Position numbers and translations under genes: made by a program. A DNA stretch of 64,000 bases from Amycolatopsis eburnea (GTDB lineage: Bacteria > Actinomycetota > Actinomycetes > Mycobacteriales > Pseudonocardiaceae), in NCBI RefSeq assembly GCF_003937945.1, contig NZ_RSEC01000032.1, positions 248,001-312,000 on the forward strand, given 5' to 3'. Shown here in pieces: positions 45,314-53,060 of this stretch. Below the pieces are notes generated by a model. That model searched no databases. It was not told the DNA's origin and saw nothing but the letters and a program-made list of their open reading frames with translations. The stretch's first letter is position 1; every line of letters starts with the position of its first letter.

Positions 45314-45354
45314 CCGGTCGAGCCCCCGGTGTCGGGTGCCGGGGGCTCGACCGG
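45314..45354. terminator. Strong hairpin terminator, probably bidirectional
   Basis: CCGGTCGAGCCCCCGG / 9-nt loop / CCGGGGGCTCGACCGG: perfect 16-bp arms, 4 nt after the MFS stop. No U-tract, as is common in high-GC actinobacteria. It also lies 29 bp after the small minus-strand ORF at 45383-45472 and can terminate that transcript. Confidence 0.85.
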
Positions 45355-45382
45355 ACCGCGGGAGCGGTGGCCGGAGAAGTCG

Positions 45383-45472
45383 TCAGCGCGGGGGCTGCGG
45401 CCGCCGCGGCGCCCGCCGTTTCACCCACCACGGCGGTCGCGGCGGTGTCGACTCCGTCACGCGCACGGTCAT
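45383..45472 (-). CDS. Possible 29-residue basic peptide
   Basis: ORF of 30 codons on the minus strand: begins MTVRVTESTPPRPPWW and ends with an Arg/Pro-rich tail. GGAGGT at 45477-45482 lies 4 nt before the ATG, and a strong hairpin lies just downstream, so it has both a ribosome site and a terminator. No known family. It could be a leader peptide or a genuine small protein; the coding evidence is limited to these signals. Confidence 0.45.
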   Translation of the reverse strand: MTVRVTESTPPRPPWWVKRRAPRRPQPPR

Positions 45473-45583
45473 GGGCACCTCCCGCACCGGATCCATATGT
45501 TGCGAGTGACAACAAAATAACCCGCCCCGAAAGTGGCGCCGGTCACAATTCGGTCACGACGAGCCGCCGGGTACGTTCCGGGG

Positions 45584-46213
45584 GTGCAGTTCGTCCTCGC
45601 CTCCCAGTCCCCCGCCCGCCTCGCCCTCCTGCGTTCCGCGGGCCTCGACCCGGCCGTGTTCGTCTCCGGCGTCGACGAGGACGCCGTCGCCGCCGCGCTG
45701 ACCGATCCCTCGCCGTCCGAGCTCGTCGCCGCCCTCGCCGCGGCCAAGGCCGAAGCCGTCGTCGACAAGGTCGCCGCGGTGCACCCGGACGCCGTCATCG
45801 TCGCCTGCGACTCGATGCTGAACATCGGCGGCCGGATGGTCGGCAAACCGGCCGATCCGGACACCGCGCGGCAGCGGTGGGCCGCGATGGCCGGGACATC
45901 CGGTGAACTCCTCACCGGGCACGCGGTCGTCCGGCTCGACGGCGGCACGCGCGCGAAGGAGTCCTCGGGCTGGGAGTCGACGACCGTCCGGTTCGGCACG
46001 CCCAGCGAGCACGAGATCGACGCCTACGTCGCCAGCGGCGAGCCGCTGCACGTGGCAGGCGGCTTCACGATCGACGGCCGGGGCGGCTGGTTCGTCGAAG
46101 GGCTCACCGGTGGGCACACGAGCGTGATCGGGATCAGCCTGCCGCTGACGCGCCGGCTGCTGGCCGAGGTCGGGGTGGGTGTCGTGGATCTCTGGGAGCG
46201 TCCCGCATCCTGA
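45584..46213 (+). CDS. maf: Maf nucleotide pyrophosphatase
   Basis: 209 residues from GTG 45584; VQFVLASQSPARLALLRSAGLDP is the canonical Maf N-terminus, followed by the catalytic Asp region VIVACDSML and the conserved GKPADPDTARQRW. It hydrolyses modified or canonical NTPs (house-cleaning). In mycobacteria maf follows accE directly; here 6.5 kb separates them. Confidence 0.93.
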   Translation: MQFVLASQSPARLALLRSAGLDPAVFVSGVDEDAVAAALTDPSPSELVAALAAAKAEAVVDKVAAVHPDAVIVACDSMLNIGGRMVGKPADPDTARQRWAAMAGTSGELLTGHAVVRLDGGTRAKESSGWESTTVRFGTPSEHEIDAYVASGEPLHVAGGFTIDGRGGWFVEGLTGGHTSVIGISLPLTRRLLAEVGVGVVDLWERPAS

Positions 46214-46253
46214 GAAAGGCGCCACACGAACGGGTGATCCGGAAGAGTGCTCC

Positions 46254-46282
46254 CTTGCCTAACGTTCTGTTCACGAGGCAAG
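46254..46282. promoter_or_regulatory. Inverted repeat upstream of the symporter gene
   Basis: CTTGCCT-N15-AGGCAAG, perfect 7-bp arms, 31 bp before the symporter start. Candidate operator or leader structure. Confidence 0.35.
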
Positions 46283-46313
46283 ACGAGAAATTTTCGAGCA
46301 CCGGAGTCGCCCC

Positions 46314-46967
46314 GTGTCTTTCGTACGGACATACACCAAACCGCGGGTGTTCGCGGCCGCGGTTCTCGGCTCGCTCGTCGTCGGCGCCCTGCTGGGCGTC
46401 GTCGCACGGCAGACCGAGGCCGGCTGGCTGACCGATCTCCTCGACCAGATCGGCACCATCTTCACGACGCTGCTGCAGATCGCGGTGATCCCGCTGGTCT
46501 TCACGGCCATCGTGGTCGGCATCAACAGCCTCCGCGGGCTCGGCGGCGGCCGCACCGCCGCGCGCCTGGGCGGCAAGACGGTGCTGTGGTTCGCGATCAC
46601 GTCGTTCATCGCGTCCCTGATCGGCATCGCGGCCGGCCGGATCTTCAACCCCGGCGCGGGCGGGCTCGGCGGCGTCGAAGCGACCGCCAAGAACGCCGAC
46701 AAGGCCGCGGCCAGCGTCGACCACTGGGGCTCGTGGAGCGCCTTCGTGAACGGCCTGCTGCCCGAGAACTTCGTGAAAGCGTTTGCCGACGGCGAGACGC
46801 TGCAGGTGCTCTTCCTCGCGCTGGTGATCGGCGCGGCCGCGTACAGCCTGGGCGACAAGGCCAAGCCGTTCGTGGACTTCACGACCAGCGTCTTCGAGAT
46901 CATCCAGCGGTATCTCTACTGGGGTCGCCCGGCGAAAGAGCCTCTGACCTCGGGTTTTATGGGGTAA
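46314..46967 (+). pseudogene. Dicarboxylate/amino-acid:cation symporter, truncated by prophage integration
   Basis: 217 codons from GTG 46314. The N-terminal half is a normal SDF/DAACS (GltP/DctA) protein with helices and VIPLVFTAIVVGINSLRGLGGGRTAARLG and NFVKAFADGETLQVLFLALVIGAAAYSLG. Normal members have about 420-450 residues. Similarity ends after DFTTSVFEIIQRYL; the last ~16 codons are foreign and end at TAA-type stop 46965-46967. An integrase begins 47 nt later. The missing C-terminal half, including the substrate-binding hairpins, should reappear at the right end of the prophage. Confidence 0.85.
46905..46930. other. Probable left attachment site (attL) within the symporter gene
   Basis: The last codons that fit the symporter family (IIQRYL) end near 46912, so the crossover should lie in or just before this segment. 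The exact core cannot be fixed without attR, which is outside the window. Confidence 0.45.
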
Positions 46968-47014
46968 CCGACACTCATCTTGCCTCGAACGCCGCTCCCA
47001 GTCAAGATATCGGA

Positions 47015-47902
47015 ATGCCAGCCGTAGACCTCTGGGCCCTGCTTGAGTCGTGGCGCGTGCACCTGCGCGCCGAGCGCAAGTCCCGCCAGACGATCAAGAG
47101 CTACACCACCGGCGTGACCCAGTACCTGGAGTACTGCGAGCGCGAGGAGCTGCCCGTGGCCATCGCTCGCGACGCCGTGGTGGCGTTCACCGCGGACCTC
47201 CTCGACCAGCGCGAGGCCACCACGGCCGTGGCGCGCCAGCTGGCGGTACGCCAGTTCTCCCGCTGGCTCGTCGAGGAGAAGGAGCTGCCCGAGGACGTCC
47301 TGCTCGGACTCAAGGCGCCATCGTTCGACGAGAAGCTCACCCCCCGGCTGACCGACGAGCAGTGCACGGCCCTGATCAAGGCGTGCAAGGGCTCCGACTT
47401 CCGCGATCGCCGCGACGAGGCGATCGTCCGGTTCATGCTGGAGGCGATCGTCCGGGCCGGCGAGGTGATCGGCCAGACGACCGACGACTTCGACCTCGGT
47501 CGCGGCGTGGCGCGCGTGGTCGGCAAGGGCCGGCGTGAGCGCCTGGTGCCGTTCAGCCCGCAGACCGCCCGGGCGATCGACCGCTACCAGCGGATGCGGC
47601 GCACCCACCGGCTCGCGGAGACACCGCGGATGTGGCTCGGTGAGCGGGGCACCGGATTCGGCTACCAGGGGCTGTACAGCACGCTGAAGTGGCGGGCCGA
47701 GCTGGCCGGGATCGCGGATTTCCACCCGCACCTGACCCGGCATACAGCCGCGCAGCGCTGGCGCGCGGCCGGCGGCTCGGAGGAAGGGCTGATGGCGGTC
47801 GGCGGCTGGAAGGACCGCGCCACGATGGCGCGCTACACCAGGGCAACTACCGCGCAACGCGCTCTCGATGAGGCACGCGGGCTGAACCTGGGCGACCTGT
47901 AG
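47015..47902 (+). CDS. Tyrosine recombinase (phage integrase)
   Basis: 295 residues from ATG 47015. Core-binding SAM-like domain (about 5-90) and catalytic domain (about 105-285) with Arg147 (VRAGEVIG), Lys171 (VVGKGRRER), His239-x-x-Arg242 (HLTRH), Trp265 (GGWKD) and the nucleophile Tyr274 (MARYTRAT): a complete active site. Adjacent to attL in the symporter gene, so it should catalyse integration and excision. No excisionase is next to it; a 66-residue HTH protein at 61746 is a distant candidate. Confidence 0.95.
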   Translation: MPAVDLWALLESWRVHLRAERKSRQTIKSYTTGVTQYLEYCEREELPVAIARDAVVAFTADLLDQREATTAVARQLAVRQFSRWLVEEKELPEDVLLGLKAPSFDEKLTPRLTDEQCTALIKACKGSDFRDRRDEAIVRFMLEAIVRAGEVIGQTTDDFDLGRGVARVVGKGRRERLVPFSPQTARAIDRYQRMRRTHRLAETPRMWLGERGTGFGYQGLYSTLKWRAELAGIADFHPHLTRHTAAQRWRAAGGSEEGLMAVGGWKDRATMARYTRATTAQRALDEARGLNLGDL

Positions 47903-48003
47903 CCCCGCGGAATCAGGAACTCCCCCAGAGAACTCTAAAAGTGCGGGGGGGGGGGCGTCTGAAGCCTCTTTTCCCCGCCCGCCCCGTTACGGGTCGGACA
48001 GCT

Positions 48004-48648
48004 TCATGCTGCCGCTTGGAAGATGCACGCGTGCAGAACGTCGAGGACGTCGACGTTGATCGCACAGTCGTCCGGTGACGTCGGGTCGGTGCTCGGCGGC
48101 GCCGAGCTGGTGGTCGTTGTCGAGGAGTTCGCAGAGGGCGTCGGACCGGTCGGCAGGTTGGTCGGCGGAGTGCTGGCGGTGCTGCTGCTTCGCGAGTTTG
48201 TCGAGCGCGGGACGGCCGAGGCACCGCCGGGTGGCGTGGTCACGGTGGTCTGTGTCGACGTGGTCTGTCTGGTGATCGTTGCCGTCGTTGGTTCCGTCGG
48301 CGGTGGCGCGGACCGTGGCGGTGTCGGGGCCGGGCGGAGCACGAGGAGCGCGGCAACGGCCGCGCCGGCCGCGGCGAGTGCGACGCCGGCGGAGGTGGCT
48401 GGATGGTCGCGGAGCCAGCGGCCGAGCCAGGCGATGCCGCTGCCGAGGGCGACGAACACGGCGACGAGGCGGAGGTGCCGGCGGCGCCCGTCGTCATCGT
48501 CGTCGGGCGGCGGCTGGGTCGCGAGGGTCTGCGCGCGGACGTAGCTGAGCATCGAACGCCGGAAGCGCCGCATGTACCAGACGGCGTACGCGGAGGTGCC
48601 GATGGCGGCCACGCTCAGCCCGCTGACCAGGAGTATTACGAATAACAT
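48004..48648 (-). CDS. Prophage membrane protein with Ser/Thr/Pro-rich exposed region
   Basis: 214 residues from ATG 48648. One N-terminal helix (MLFVILLVSGLSVAAIGTSAYAVWYM), an acidic-basic cytoplasmic loop, a second hydrophobic stretch (about 62-105), then a long Thr/Ser/Pro tail ending CAINVDVLDVLHACIF. It lies in the lysogeny arm, next to the repressor-like gene and in the same direction, so it may be expressed in the lysogen and could act in superinfection exclusion. No family recognised. Confidence 0.7.
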   Translation of the reverse strand: MLFVILLVSGLSVAAIGTSAYAVWYMRRFRRSMLSYVRAQTLATQPPPDDDDDGRRRHLRLVAVFVALGSGIAWLGRWLRDHPATSAGVALAAAGAAVAALLVLRPAPTPPRSAPPPTEPTTATITRQTTSTQTTVTTPPGGASAVPRSTNSRSSSTASTPPTNLPTGPTPSANSSTTTTSSAPPSTDPTSPDDCAINVDVLDVLHACIFQAAA

Positions 48649-48771
48649 ACTTGCACGTTGCACGCTAAAGAATCGGCGCGCGACCTGTTCGTGGAAGTTC
48701 GCGATTCACGTCAACTCTAACGGCCTAATTCGCGCAAATTGTCCACCACTCGTTCGGCCGAATGGCGGTGT

Positions 48772-49245
48772 CTACTCACCGAACCGGCGGTGTTCGCGCA
48801 CCTGGTGCGCCCGGTGGAGATCGATGAACGCCCACCGCTCTTCGTCCGAGAGGTCAGGAAGGGCCCAGAGCTGACGCTCCGTGTCGTCGCGAAGGTCGGG
48901 GCCGGCGATATGAGTGACTCCGGCCAGCAGTGTCGGCTCGCCGCCCGCGAGTACAGCCTCAGCACTACCTGGCGCCCAGCCGACACCGCGCTCAATCGCG
49001 GCCAGTTTGGCTGGCCGGATCGCCATGTGGTCCAGCTCCAGACGCTGAAGGGTCTTGTCGGAGACGACAATGTGCTTCGCGAACGTGCGCCGCACCGGGA
49101 AACCTGCGGCCGTACGCGCGTCGATGACGTACGACGCGAGTCTCTTCCAATCTCTTCCGGCCACTCGCAAAGGATGCCCGGGCGGTCTCGAACTGTCCAC
49201 CCGACAGGGCGGGCGGCGCCTCGACTGTCTCTTCAGATGCCTCAT
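48772..49245 (-). CDS. HTH regulator, candidate lysogeny repressor
   Basis: 157 residues from ATG 49245, with GGAGGGGAGG upstream; the frame is open 17 codons earlier. Residues about 35-90 form an HTH: WKRLASYVIDARTAAGFPVRRTFAKHIVVSDKTLQRLELDHM in pieces, then AIERGVGWAPGSAEAVLAGGEP, a signature of HTH proteins from actinomycete phages and integrative elements. The C-terminus is helical. It diverges from the cro-like gene across the decamer-rich switch. Confidence 0.78.
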   Translation of the reverse strand: MRHLKRQSRRRPPCRVDSSRPPGHPLRVAGRDWKRLASYVIDARTAAGFPVRRTFAKHIVVSDKTLQRLELDHMAIRPAKLAAIERGVGWAPGSAEAVLAGGEPTLLAGVTHIAGPDLRDDTERQLWALPDLSDEERWAFIDLHRAHQVREHRRFGE

Positions 49246-49264
49246 TGTGGCCTCCCCTCCAACT

Positions 49265-49358
49265 CTCTTCTTACCTCTTCTGACCTCTTCTGACAAGAGA
49301 AGCCACCAGTTCCGTCCACTCTTCTGTTGTCAACTGACCTCTTCTGTCCTATTCTGAC
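49265..49358. promoter_or_regulatory. Phage immunity switch: six CTCTTCTGAC-type decamers
   Basis: Direct decamers at 49265, 49275 and 49285 (CTCTTCTTAC, CTCTTCTGAC, CTCTTCTGAC) in strict 10-bp steps. Further copies are at 49319 (CTCTTCTGTT), 49339 (CTCTTCTGTC) and 49349 (CTATTCTGAC). AAGAGAAG at 49295-49302 gives an inverted partner to the third. The array fills the gap between divergent repressor-like and cro-like genes and ends 3 bp before the cro-like ATG. Confidence 0.75.
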
Positions 49359-49361
49359 CTC

Positions 49362-49580
49362 ATGACCACCCGGAAGACGGAGCCCATTGGCCGGGCAATC
49401 CAGGAGGCGCGCGAGCGAAAGCGCATGTCGCGGACCGCCTTTGCGAAGGCCGTCGGACGCTCCTACCAGCACGTTTACAACGTCGAGACGGGCCGCAAGG
49501 GCACCAAGGCCGAGAGCTTGCACCTCTGGGCGGAAGTCCTCGGGGTGCCCTTCGAAGAGATCGCCGGAGCGAGCGCGTGA
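49362..49580 (+). CDS. Xre-type HTH protein, Cro-like
   Basis: 72 residues consisting of one Xre HTH: IGRAIQEARERKRMSRTAFAKAVGRSYQHVYNVETGRKG, then SLHLWAEVLGVPFEEIAG. First gene of the rightward arm, facing away from the HTH repressor candidate. No classical ribosome site, since the decamer array runs up to the start; the transcript may be leaderless. Confidence 0.9.
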   Translation: MTTRKTEPIGRAIQEARERKRMSRTAFAKAVGRSYQHVYNVETGRKGTKAESLHLWAEVLGVPFEEIAGASA

Positions 49581-49957
49581 ACTCTGCCACCCCGCGGCCG
49601 AACCCGGCCCCGCAGACGCCGACCCGCGAGCCGAACCCGACGTCGCACCCTCGCCCCGAGCGCCCTGTCCCGCCTCCGCGGCCGACCAAGTCGAGCCCGC
49701 GTGTGCGGAGTCCAGAGCAGCGGTCTCTGGCCGCTCGTGTCGCGGTCCACGCCAGCTGGGCCCAGACCACCGACCGGACGGCACGCACGGCGCCAGGCAC
49801 GAAGGCATTCCTGGACCGCTTCGAGCGCCAGGTCGACCCGGACGGACAGCTCGACCCGGCCGAGCGCGCTCGGCGCGCGGCGCACGCGAGGAAGGCCTAC
49901 TTCCTCGCCCTGGCCTTGAAGTCGGCCAAGGCCCGCGCGAAGCGCAAGGCCTCCTGA
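49577..49957 (+). CDS. Phage protein, Pro-rich N-terminus and basic helical C-terminus
   Basis: 126 residues, GTG 49577 overlapping the cro-like stop by 4 nt. Residues 1-45 are Pro/Arg-rich and disordered. Residues 50-126 are helical with AAHARKAYFLALALKSAKARAKRKAS at the end, a pattern often found in hypothetical proteins beside HTH genes in actinomycete phages. Function unknown. Confidence 0.75.
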   Translation: MNSATPRPNPAPQTPTREPNPTSHPRPERPVPPPRPTKSSPRVRSPEQRSLAARVAVHASWAQTTDRTARTAPGTKAFLDRFERQVDPDGQLDPAERARRAAHARKAYFLALALKSAKARAKRKAS

Positions 49958-50022
49958 TCTGCCGGCGGGCCGGACGTGCTCGCACCCCGCCCAGCCCGCC
50001 GGTGACCACTCCCCAGAAAAGA

Positions 50023-50056
50023 GCCTGCCCCGCGCCATGCCGGGCGCGGAGCAGGC
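50023..50056 (+). terminator. Hairpin between the cro-like operon and the early operon
   Basis: GCCTGCCCCGCGCC / ATGCC / GGGCGCGGAGCAGGC: 14-bp stem with one mismatch, 66 nt after the previous stop and 25 nt before the next start. May act as a terminator or an antitermination control point. Confidence 0.65.
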
Positions 50057-50080
50057 AAGACCCGAGGAAGGACCCTCCTC

Positions 50081-50833
50081 TTGATCACCACGGATCTTAC
50101 GGCCGACCAGCTGGAGCAGCTGGCCGCCCTGCTCGCCGACACCACGCCCGGCGCCGCCAGCTACCGCCCGCCGGTCGCCCGCGACATCGAGATCCTCCGC
50201 GGCCTGGAGACCGCCGGCCTGTCCCGCTGGACGCCGGACTGCGGATACGAGATCACCGCGGCGGGCCGCGACGTCGTCAAGGAGCACGCGTGGGACGCGG
50301 CCGACGGCGAGGCGTTCCTCCGCGAGGCCCCGTCCGCCCAGCTGCGCAAGACGATCCGCGACCTCAGGGCGTTCTTCCACGGCAGCACCGACCCGGTGCT
50401 GCGCGAGCGCGCCCTGGTCGACGTCGAAGCCATCCAGGACGAGCTCGACGCCCGCGCCGACAGCGAGAGCACCGGCCGCCACCGCGCGGTCCCGGCCGAC
50501 GACCGGCCCACCGAGGCGATCGACCGCGTCGAGCTGCCGACCGAACCGATGCCGCTGAGCGGCACGCTGCCCGGCCTGCCGGTCGCCGAGGTGGTGTCGC
50601 CGGACTACGGCGAGAAGCTGCTGGCCGCCATCCAGGACACGCCGGGCCCGGACGACGTCGCCGAGTTCCTCGCCGAGCAGCACACCGCCGCCGAATGGGC
50701 CGAGCTGGAGGCCGACCTCGGCGACGACGACAGCCGCTGGGGCCCGCCCGTCGTGCCGGGCAGCGTGCTCGCCGTCAGCGTGGTCGCCGCCATCGTCGTC
50801 ACCTGGTTCGCCGCCTGGCTGGTGATCGGCTGA
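50081..50833 (+). CDS. Phage protein with C-terminal membrane anchor
   Basis: 250 residues from TTG 50081 (GAGGAAGG upstream). Residues 1-75 look like a small winged-helix/helical fold (LRGLETAGLSRWTPDCGYEITAAGRDVV); the middle is acidic. The last 25 residues form one membrane helix (VLAVSVVAAIVVTWFAAWLVIG). A cytoplasmic domain tethered to the membrane; function unknown. First gene of the overlapping early operon. Confidence 0.75.
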   Translation: MITTDLTADQLEQLAALLADTTPGAASYRPPVARDIEILRGLETAGLSRWTPDCGYEITAAGRDVVKEHAWDAADGEAFLREAPSAQLRKTIRDLRAFFHGSTDPVLRERALVDVEAIQDELDARADSESTGRHRAVPADDRPTEAIDRVELPTEPMPLSGTLPGLPVAEVVSPDYGEKLLAAIQDTPGPDDVAEFLAEQHTAAEWAELEADLGDDDSRWGPPVVPGSVLAVSVVAAIVVTWFAAWLVIG

Positions 50834-51276
50834 TGTCCGCCACCACCGTGCTCCTCACCCTCCCCGGCGACGTCGTCCGGAACGCCGTACGCGCGATGGT
50901 CCAGCTCGGCGCGGCCGCCGTCACCGTCCCGGCGCTGCTCGGCTCCGCCGGAACGCTCGGCGACTACCTCAAGACCTACGAGGCCGTCGCGCACGAGAAC
51001 GAGCCGCACGCCTGCCCGTGGTGCCAGCACCGCGGCCACGTCGTCCGCTGGCGCGCCTACCCCGTGCTCGACCCCGGCCCCTGCCCGCCCGGCGACGTCC
51101 TCACCGACCTCGTCGAGGCGTGCTGGTGCTGCCTCTGGGGCACCGGCCCCGGCCCCCAGCGGCTCGCCGAGCCGCTCATGGACCGCCTGCAGCGCGAGGC
51201 CTTCGACGGCCGGGACGTCCACGTCGAGCACCTCGACCGCGACGGCCGCTGGACAAAATTCGAAACGAGGTTCTGA
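50833..51276 (+). CDS. Phage protein with CxxC pairs
   Basis: 147 residues; ATG overlaps the previous stop by 1 nt. CPWCQHRGHVVRW and CWCCLWGTGPGPQ give potential zinc-binding cysteines in the centre. N-terminal 40 residues are hydrophobic/helical. No family recognised. Confidence 0.7.
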   Translation: MSATTVLLTLPGDVVRNAVRAMVQLGAAAVTVPALLGSAGTLGDYLKTYEAVAHENEPHACPWCQHRGHVVRWRAYPVLDPGPCPPGDVLTDLVEACWCCLWGTGPGPQRLAEPLMDRLQREAFDGRDVHVEHLDRDGRWTKFETRF

Positions 51277-51560
51277 TGTCCAAGATCGTCCAGGCGCTGA
51301 GCGCGCGGATCGGCTTCGCCGGGCTCGTCGCCTTCACCGTCGGCGCGGCGCTGCTCGGCGCCGTGGCCGGGTGCGACAAGGTCGCCGGCCAGCCGGAGCC
51401 CCGCCCGCCCTACACCGAGGACGCCGACAAGCCGGACTACCAGTGCGGCTACGACGGCAACGGCCGCTGCCCGTCCACACCGCCGCCGGTCCGCGCGTCG
51501 TGCGATGAGCCCGCCTCGTGGTGCCACCGCGGCGACGACGCCGAGGCCGTCCGGCGATGA
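51276..51560 (+). CDS. Phage-encoded lipoprotein
   Basis: 94 residues; ATG overlaps the previous stop by 1 nt. N-terminal signal segment FAGLVAFTVGAALLGAVAGC ends in the lipobox VAGC, followed by a Pro/Asp-rich region with four more cysteines. Likely lipidated and displayed outside the membrane; phage lipoproteins commonly block DNA entry by related phages, but that role is inference here. Confidence 0.75.
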   Translation: MSKIVQALSARIGFAGLVAFTVGAALLGAVAGCDKVAGQPEPRPPYTEDADKPDYQCGYDGNGRCPSTPPPVRASCDEPASWCHRGDDAEAVRR

Positions 51561-51829
51561 CCACCGCCAGGCCGAGGGACGCGCTCGACGACTACATCGC
51601 GCAGCTGCGCGAGGGATTCGACCGCGAGCGCGAAGCCATCCGCACGCACTCCATCGCGCTCGGCTACGCGATGGGCCGAATCAGCGAAGACGTCGCCCGC
51701 GGCGACTACTCGTCGTTCGACGACGCCAGGCCGTTCGCCGACTTCTACGAGCAGCACACCAACGGCCGCTGGGACGACCTCACCCGGCTCTACACCGAAT
51801 TCCAGTCCAGAAAGGACGCCCCGAAGTGA
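51557..51829 (+). CDS. Small helical phage protein
   Basis: 90 residues from ATG 51557 (ATGA overlap). Entirely helical and charged: ALDDYIAQLREGFDREREAI, then YAMGRISEDVARGDYSSFDDARPFADFYEQHTNGRWDDLTRLY. No recognised domain. Confidence 0.7.
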   Translation: MTTARPRDALDDYIAQLREGFDREREAIRTHSIALGYAMGRISEDVARGDYSSFDDARPFADFYEQHTNGRWDDLTRLYTEFQSRKDAPK

Positions 51830-52398
51830 CCGACAATCTTTTGCAGCTCGCCGCCCTCGGCCTGCTCCGCGACCGCGCGAAGGCCGCCTACGACGCCCAG
51901 CGGGCCGTGGCCGAGAAGGACATGAAGCGCTCCGACCGCCTGAGCGTCTGGGACCCCGACGAGAAGATCTACCTCGGCGCGGTGTCGAAGAGCAACCCGG
52001 AGAAGACCGCCGGCGTCGGCGACGCCGAAGCGTTCTTCGACTGGGTCAAGGCCAACTACCCCGACGACGTCGACTGGGACATGGACATCGTCGGCCCGGA
52101 CGACGAGGTGAAGGCCGTGCTCTACCAGCACGCCAAGCACCTCGTGAAGCTCAAGGAGATCGTCAAGCCCGCGTTCCGCGCGAAGGTCCTCGAGGCGTCG
52201 AACGCCGCGAAGGAACCGGCCGGGCCGGGCGGCGAGCTGGACATCCCCGGCATCATCATGTCCGCGGCCGCGTCGTCGAACGTGTCGTTCCGCCCGTCCC
52301 CGGACGCCGCCGCCACGCTGACCGAGCTGATCCGCAACGGCACCGTGAAGGTCCCGGACCTGCTCGACGTCCCGGACGCGCCGGACGGCGGCGAGTGA
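51826..52398 (+). CDS. Phage protein directly upstream of the single-strand annealing protein
   Basis: 190 residues from GTG 51826 (GTGA overlap). Helical N-terminus LLQLAALGLLRDRAKAAYDAQRAVAEKDMKRSDRLSV in pieces, then EKIYLGAVSKSNPEKTAGVGDAEAFFDWVKANYPDDVDW. The pairing with the Rad52-like gene in one operon suggests a role in recombination or protection of DNA ends. No family assigned. Confidence 0.7.
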   Translation: MTDNLLQLAALGLLRDRAKAAYDAQRAVAEKDMKRSDRLSVWDPDEKIYLGAVSKSNPEKTAGVGDAEAFFDWVKANYPDDVDWDMDIVGPDDEVKAVLYQHAKHLVKLKEIVKPAFRAKVLEASNAAKEPAGPGGELDIPGIIMSAAASSNVSFRPSPDAAATLTELIRNGTVKVPDLLDVPDAPDGGE

Positions 52399-53060
52399 AG
52401 CCAGGCGTCAGCGACAAGCTGCGGGAGGAGTTCCCGGCCGAAGCGGTCGGGCTCCGCCCCGTCGTGGTCTGCCCGGCCTGCAAGGCAACCGACGTCGAGT
52501 GCGGCAAGCACCAGCCCGCCGTCCTCTGCACCACCTGCGGGGCCACCGCGCCGGAAGGGCACGAGCACCTCGAGTACATCGGCCACGCCTGGGTCCGCGA
52601 GCGCTTCACCCAGGCCGACCCGGACTGGAACTGGGAACCGGTCGCGACCGACGAGCACGGCCTCCCGAAGTTCGACAAGCACGGCGGTCTCTGGATCAAG
52701 CTCACGATCGGTGACCGGACCGTGCTCGGCTACGGCGACGCCCCCGGCGCCTTCGGCGGCAACGCCGTGAAAGAGGCGATCGGCGACGCGTTCCGCAACG
52801 CCGGCCAGAACTTCGGCGTGGCGCTGGAGATGTGGAAACGCCGCGGCACGACCACCACCGCGGCCACGCCGGCCATCGACGAGGACCCGCGGCGCGCGAA
52901 GCAGCTGCGCGACGAGGTGCTCAAGCACTGCCAGCGCAAGGGCCGCAACTTCGGCCAGGTCGTCGGCGCGTTCCGGAAGTGGTGCCACGGCGAGCACGAG
53001 TGGCGCGACGCGCCCGCCCGCGTCCTGTTGGCCTACAAGGAACACCTGGGGATCCCGTGA
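52395..53060 (+). CDS. Rad52/DdrA-like single-strand annealing protein with N-terminal zinc ribbon
   Basis: 221 residues. Zinc ribbon at Cys26, Cys29, Cys45, Cys48 (CPAC and CTTCG). Residues about 58-150 fit the Rad52-type annealing fold of phages: YIGHAWVRERFTQADPDWNWEP, GGLWIKLTIGDRTVLGYGDA, NAVKEAIGDAFRNAGQNFGVALEMW. The C-terminal 60 residues are helical. It would anneal complementary single strands during phage DNA recombination or circularisation. Confidence 0.82.
   Translation: MKPGVSDKLREEFPAEAVGLRPVVVCPACKATDVECGKHQPAVLCTTCGATAPEGHEHLEYIGHAWVRERFTQADPDWNWEPVATDEHGLPKFDKHGGLWIKLTIGDRTVLGYGDAPGAFGGNAVKEAIGDAFRNAGQNFGVALEMWKRRGTTTTAATPAIDEDPRRAKQLRDEVLKHCQRKGRNFGQVVGAFRKWCHGEHEWRDAPARVLLAYKEHLGIP

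Noticed and set aside
46247..47902. Integrase frame open from 46247, suggesting a fusion with symporter sequence
   Set aside because: The first 256 codons are an out-of-frame reading of the symporter; the recombinase begins at ATG 47015.
47945..47955. Run of 11 G residues after the integrase
   Set aside because: Intergenic, so it breaks no gene; may be a sequencing-length uncertainty rather than a functional signal.
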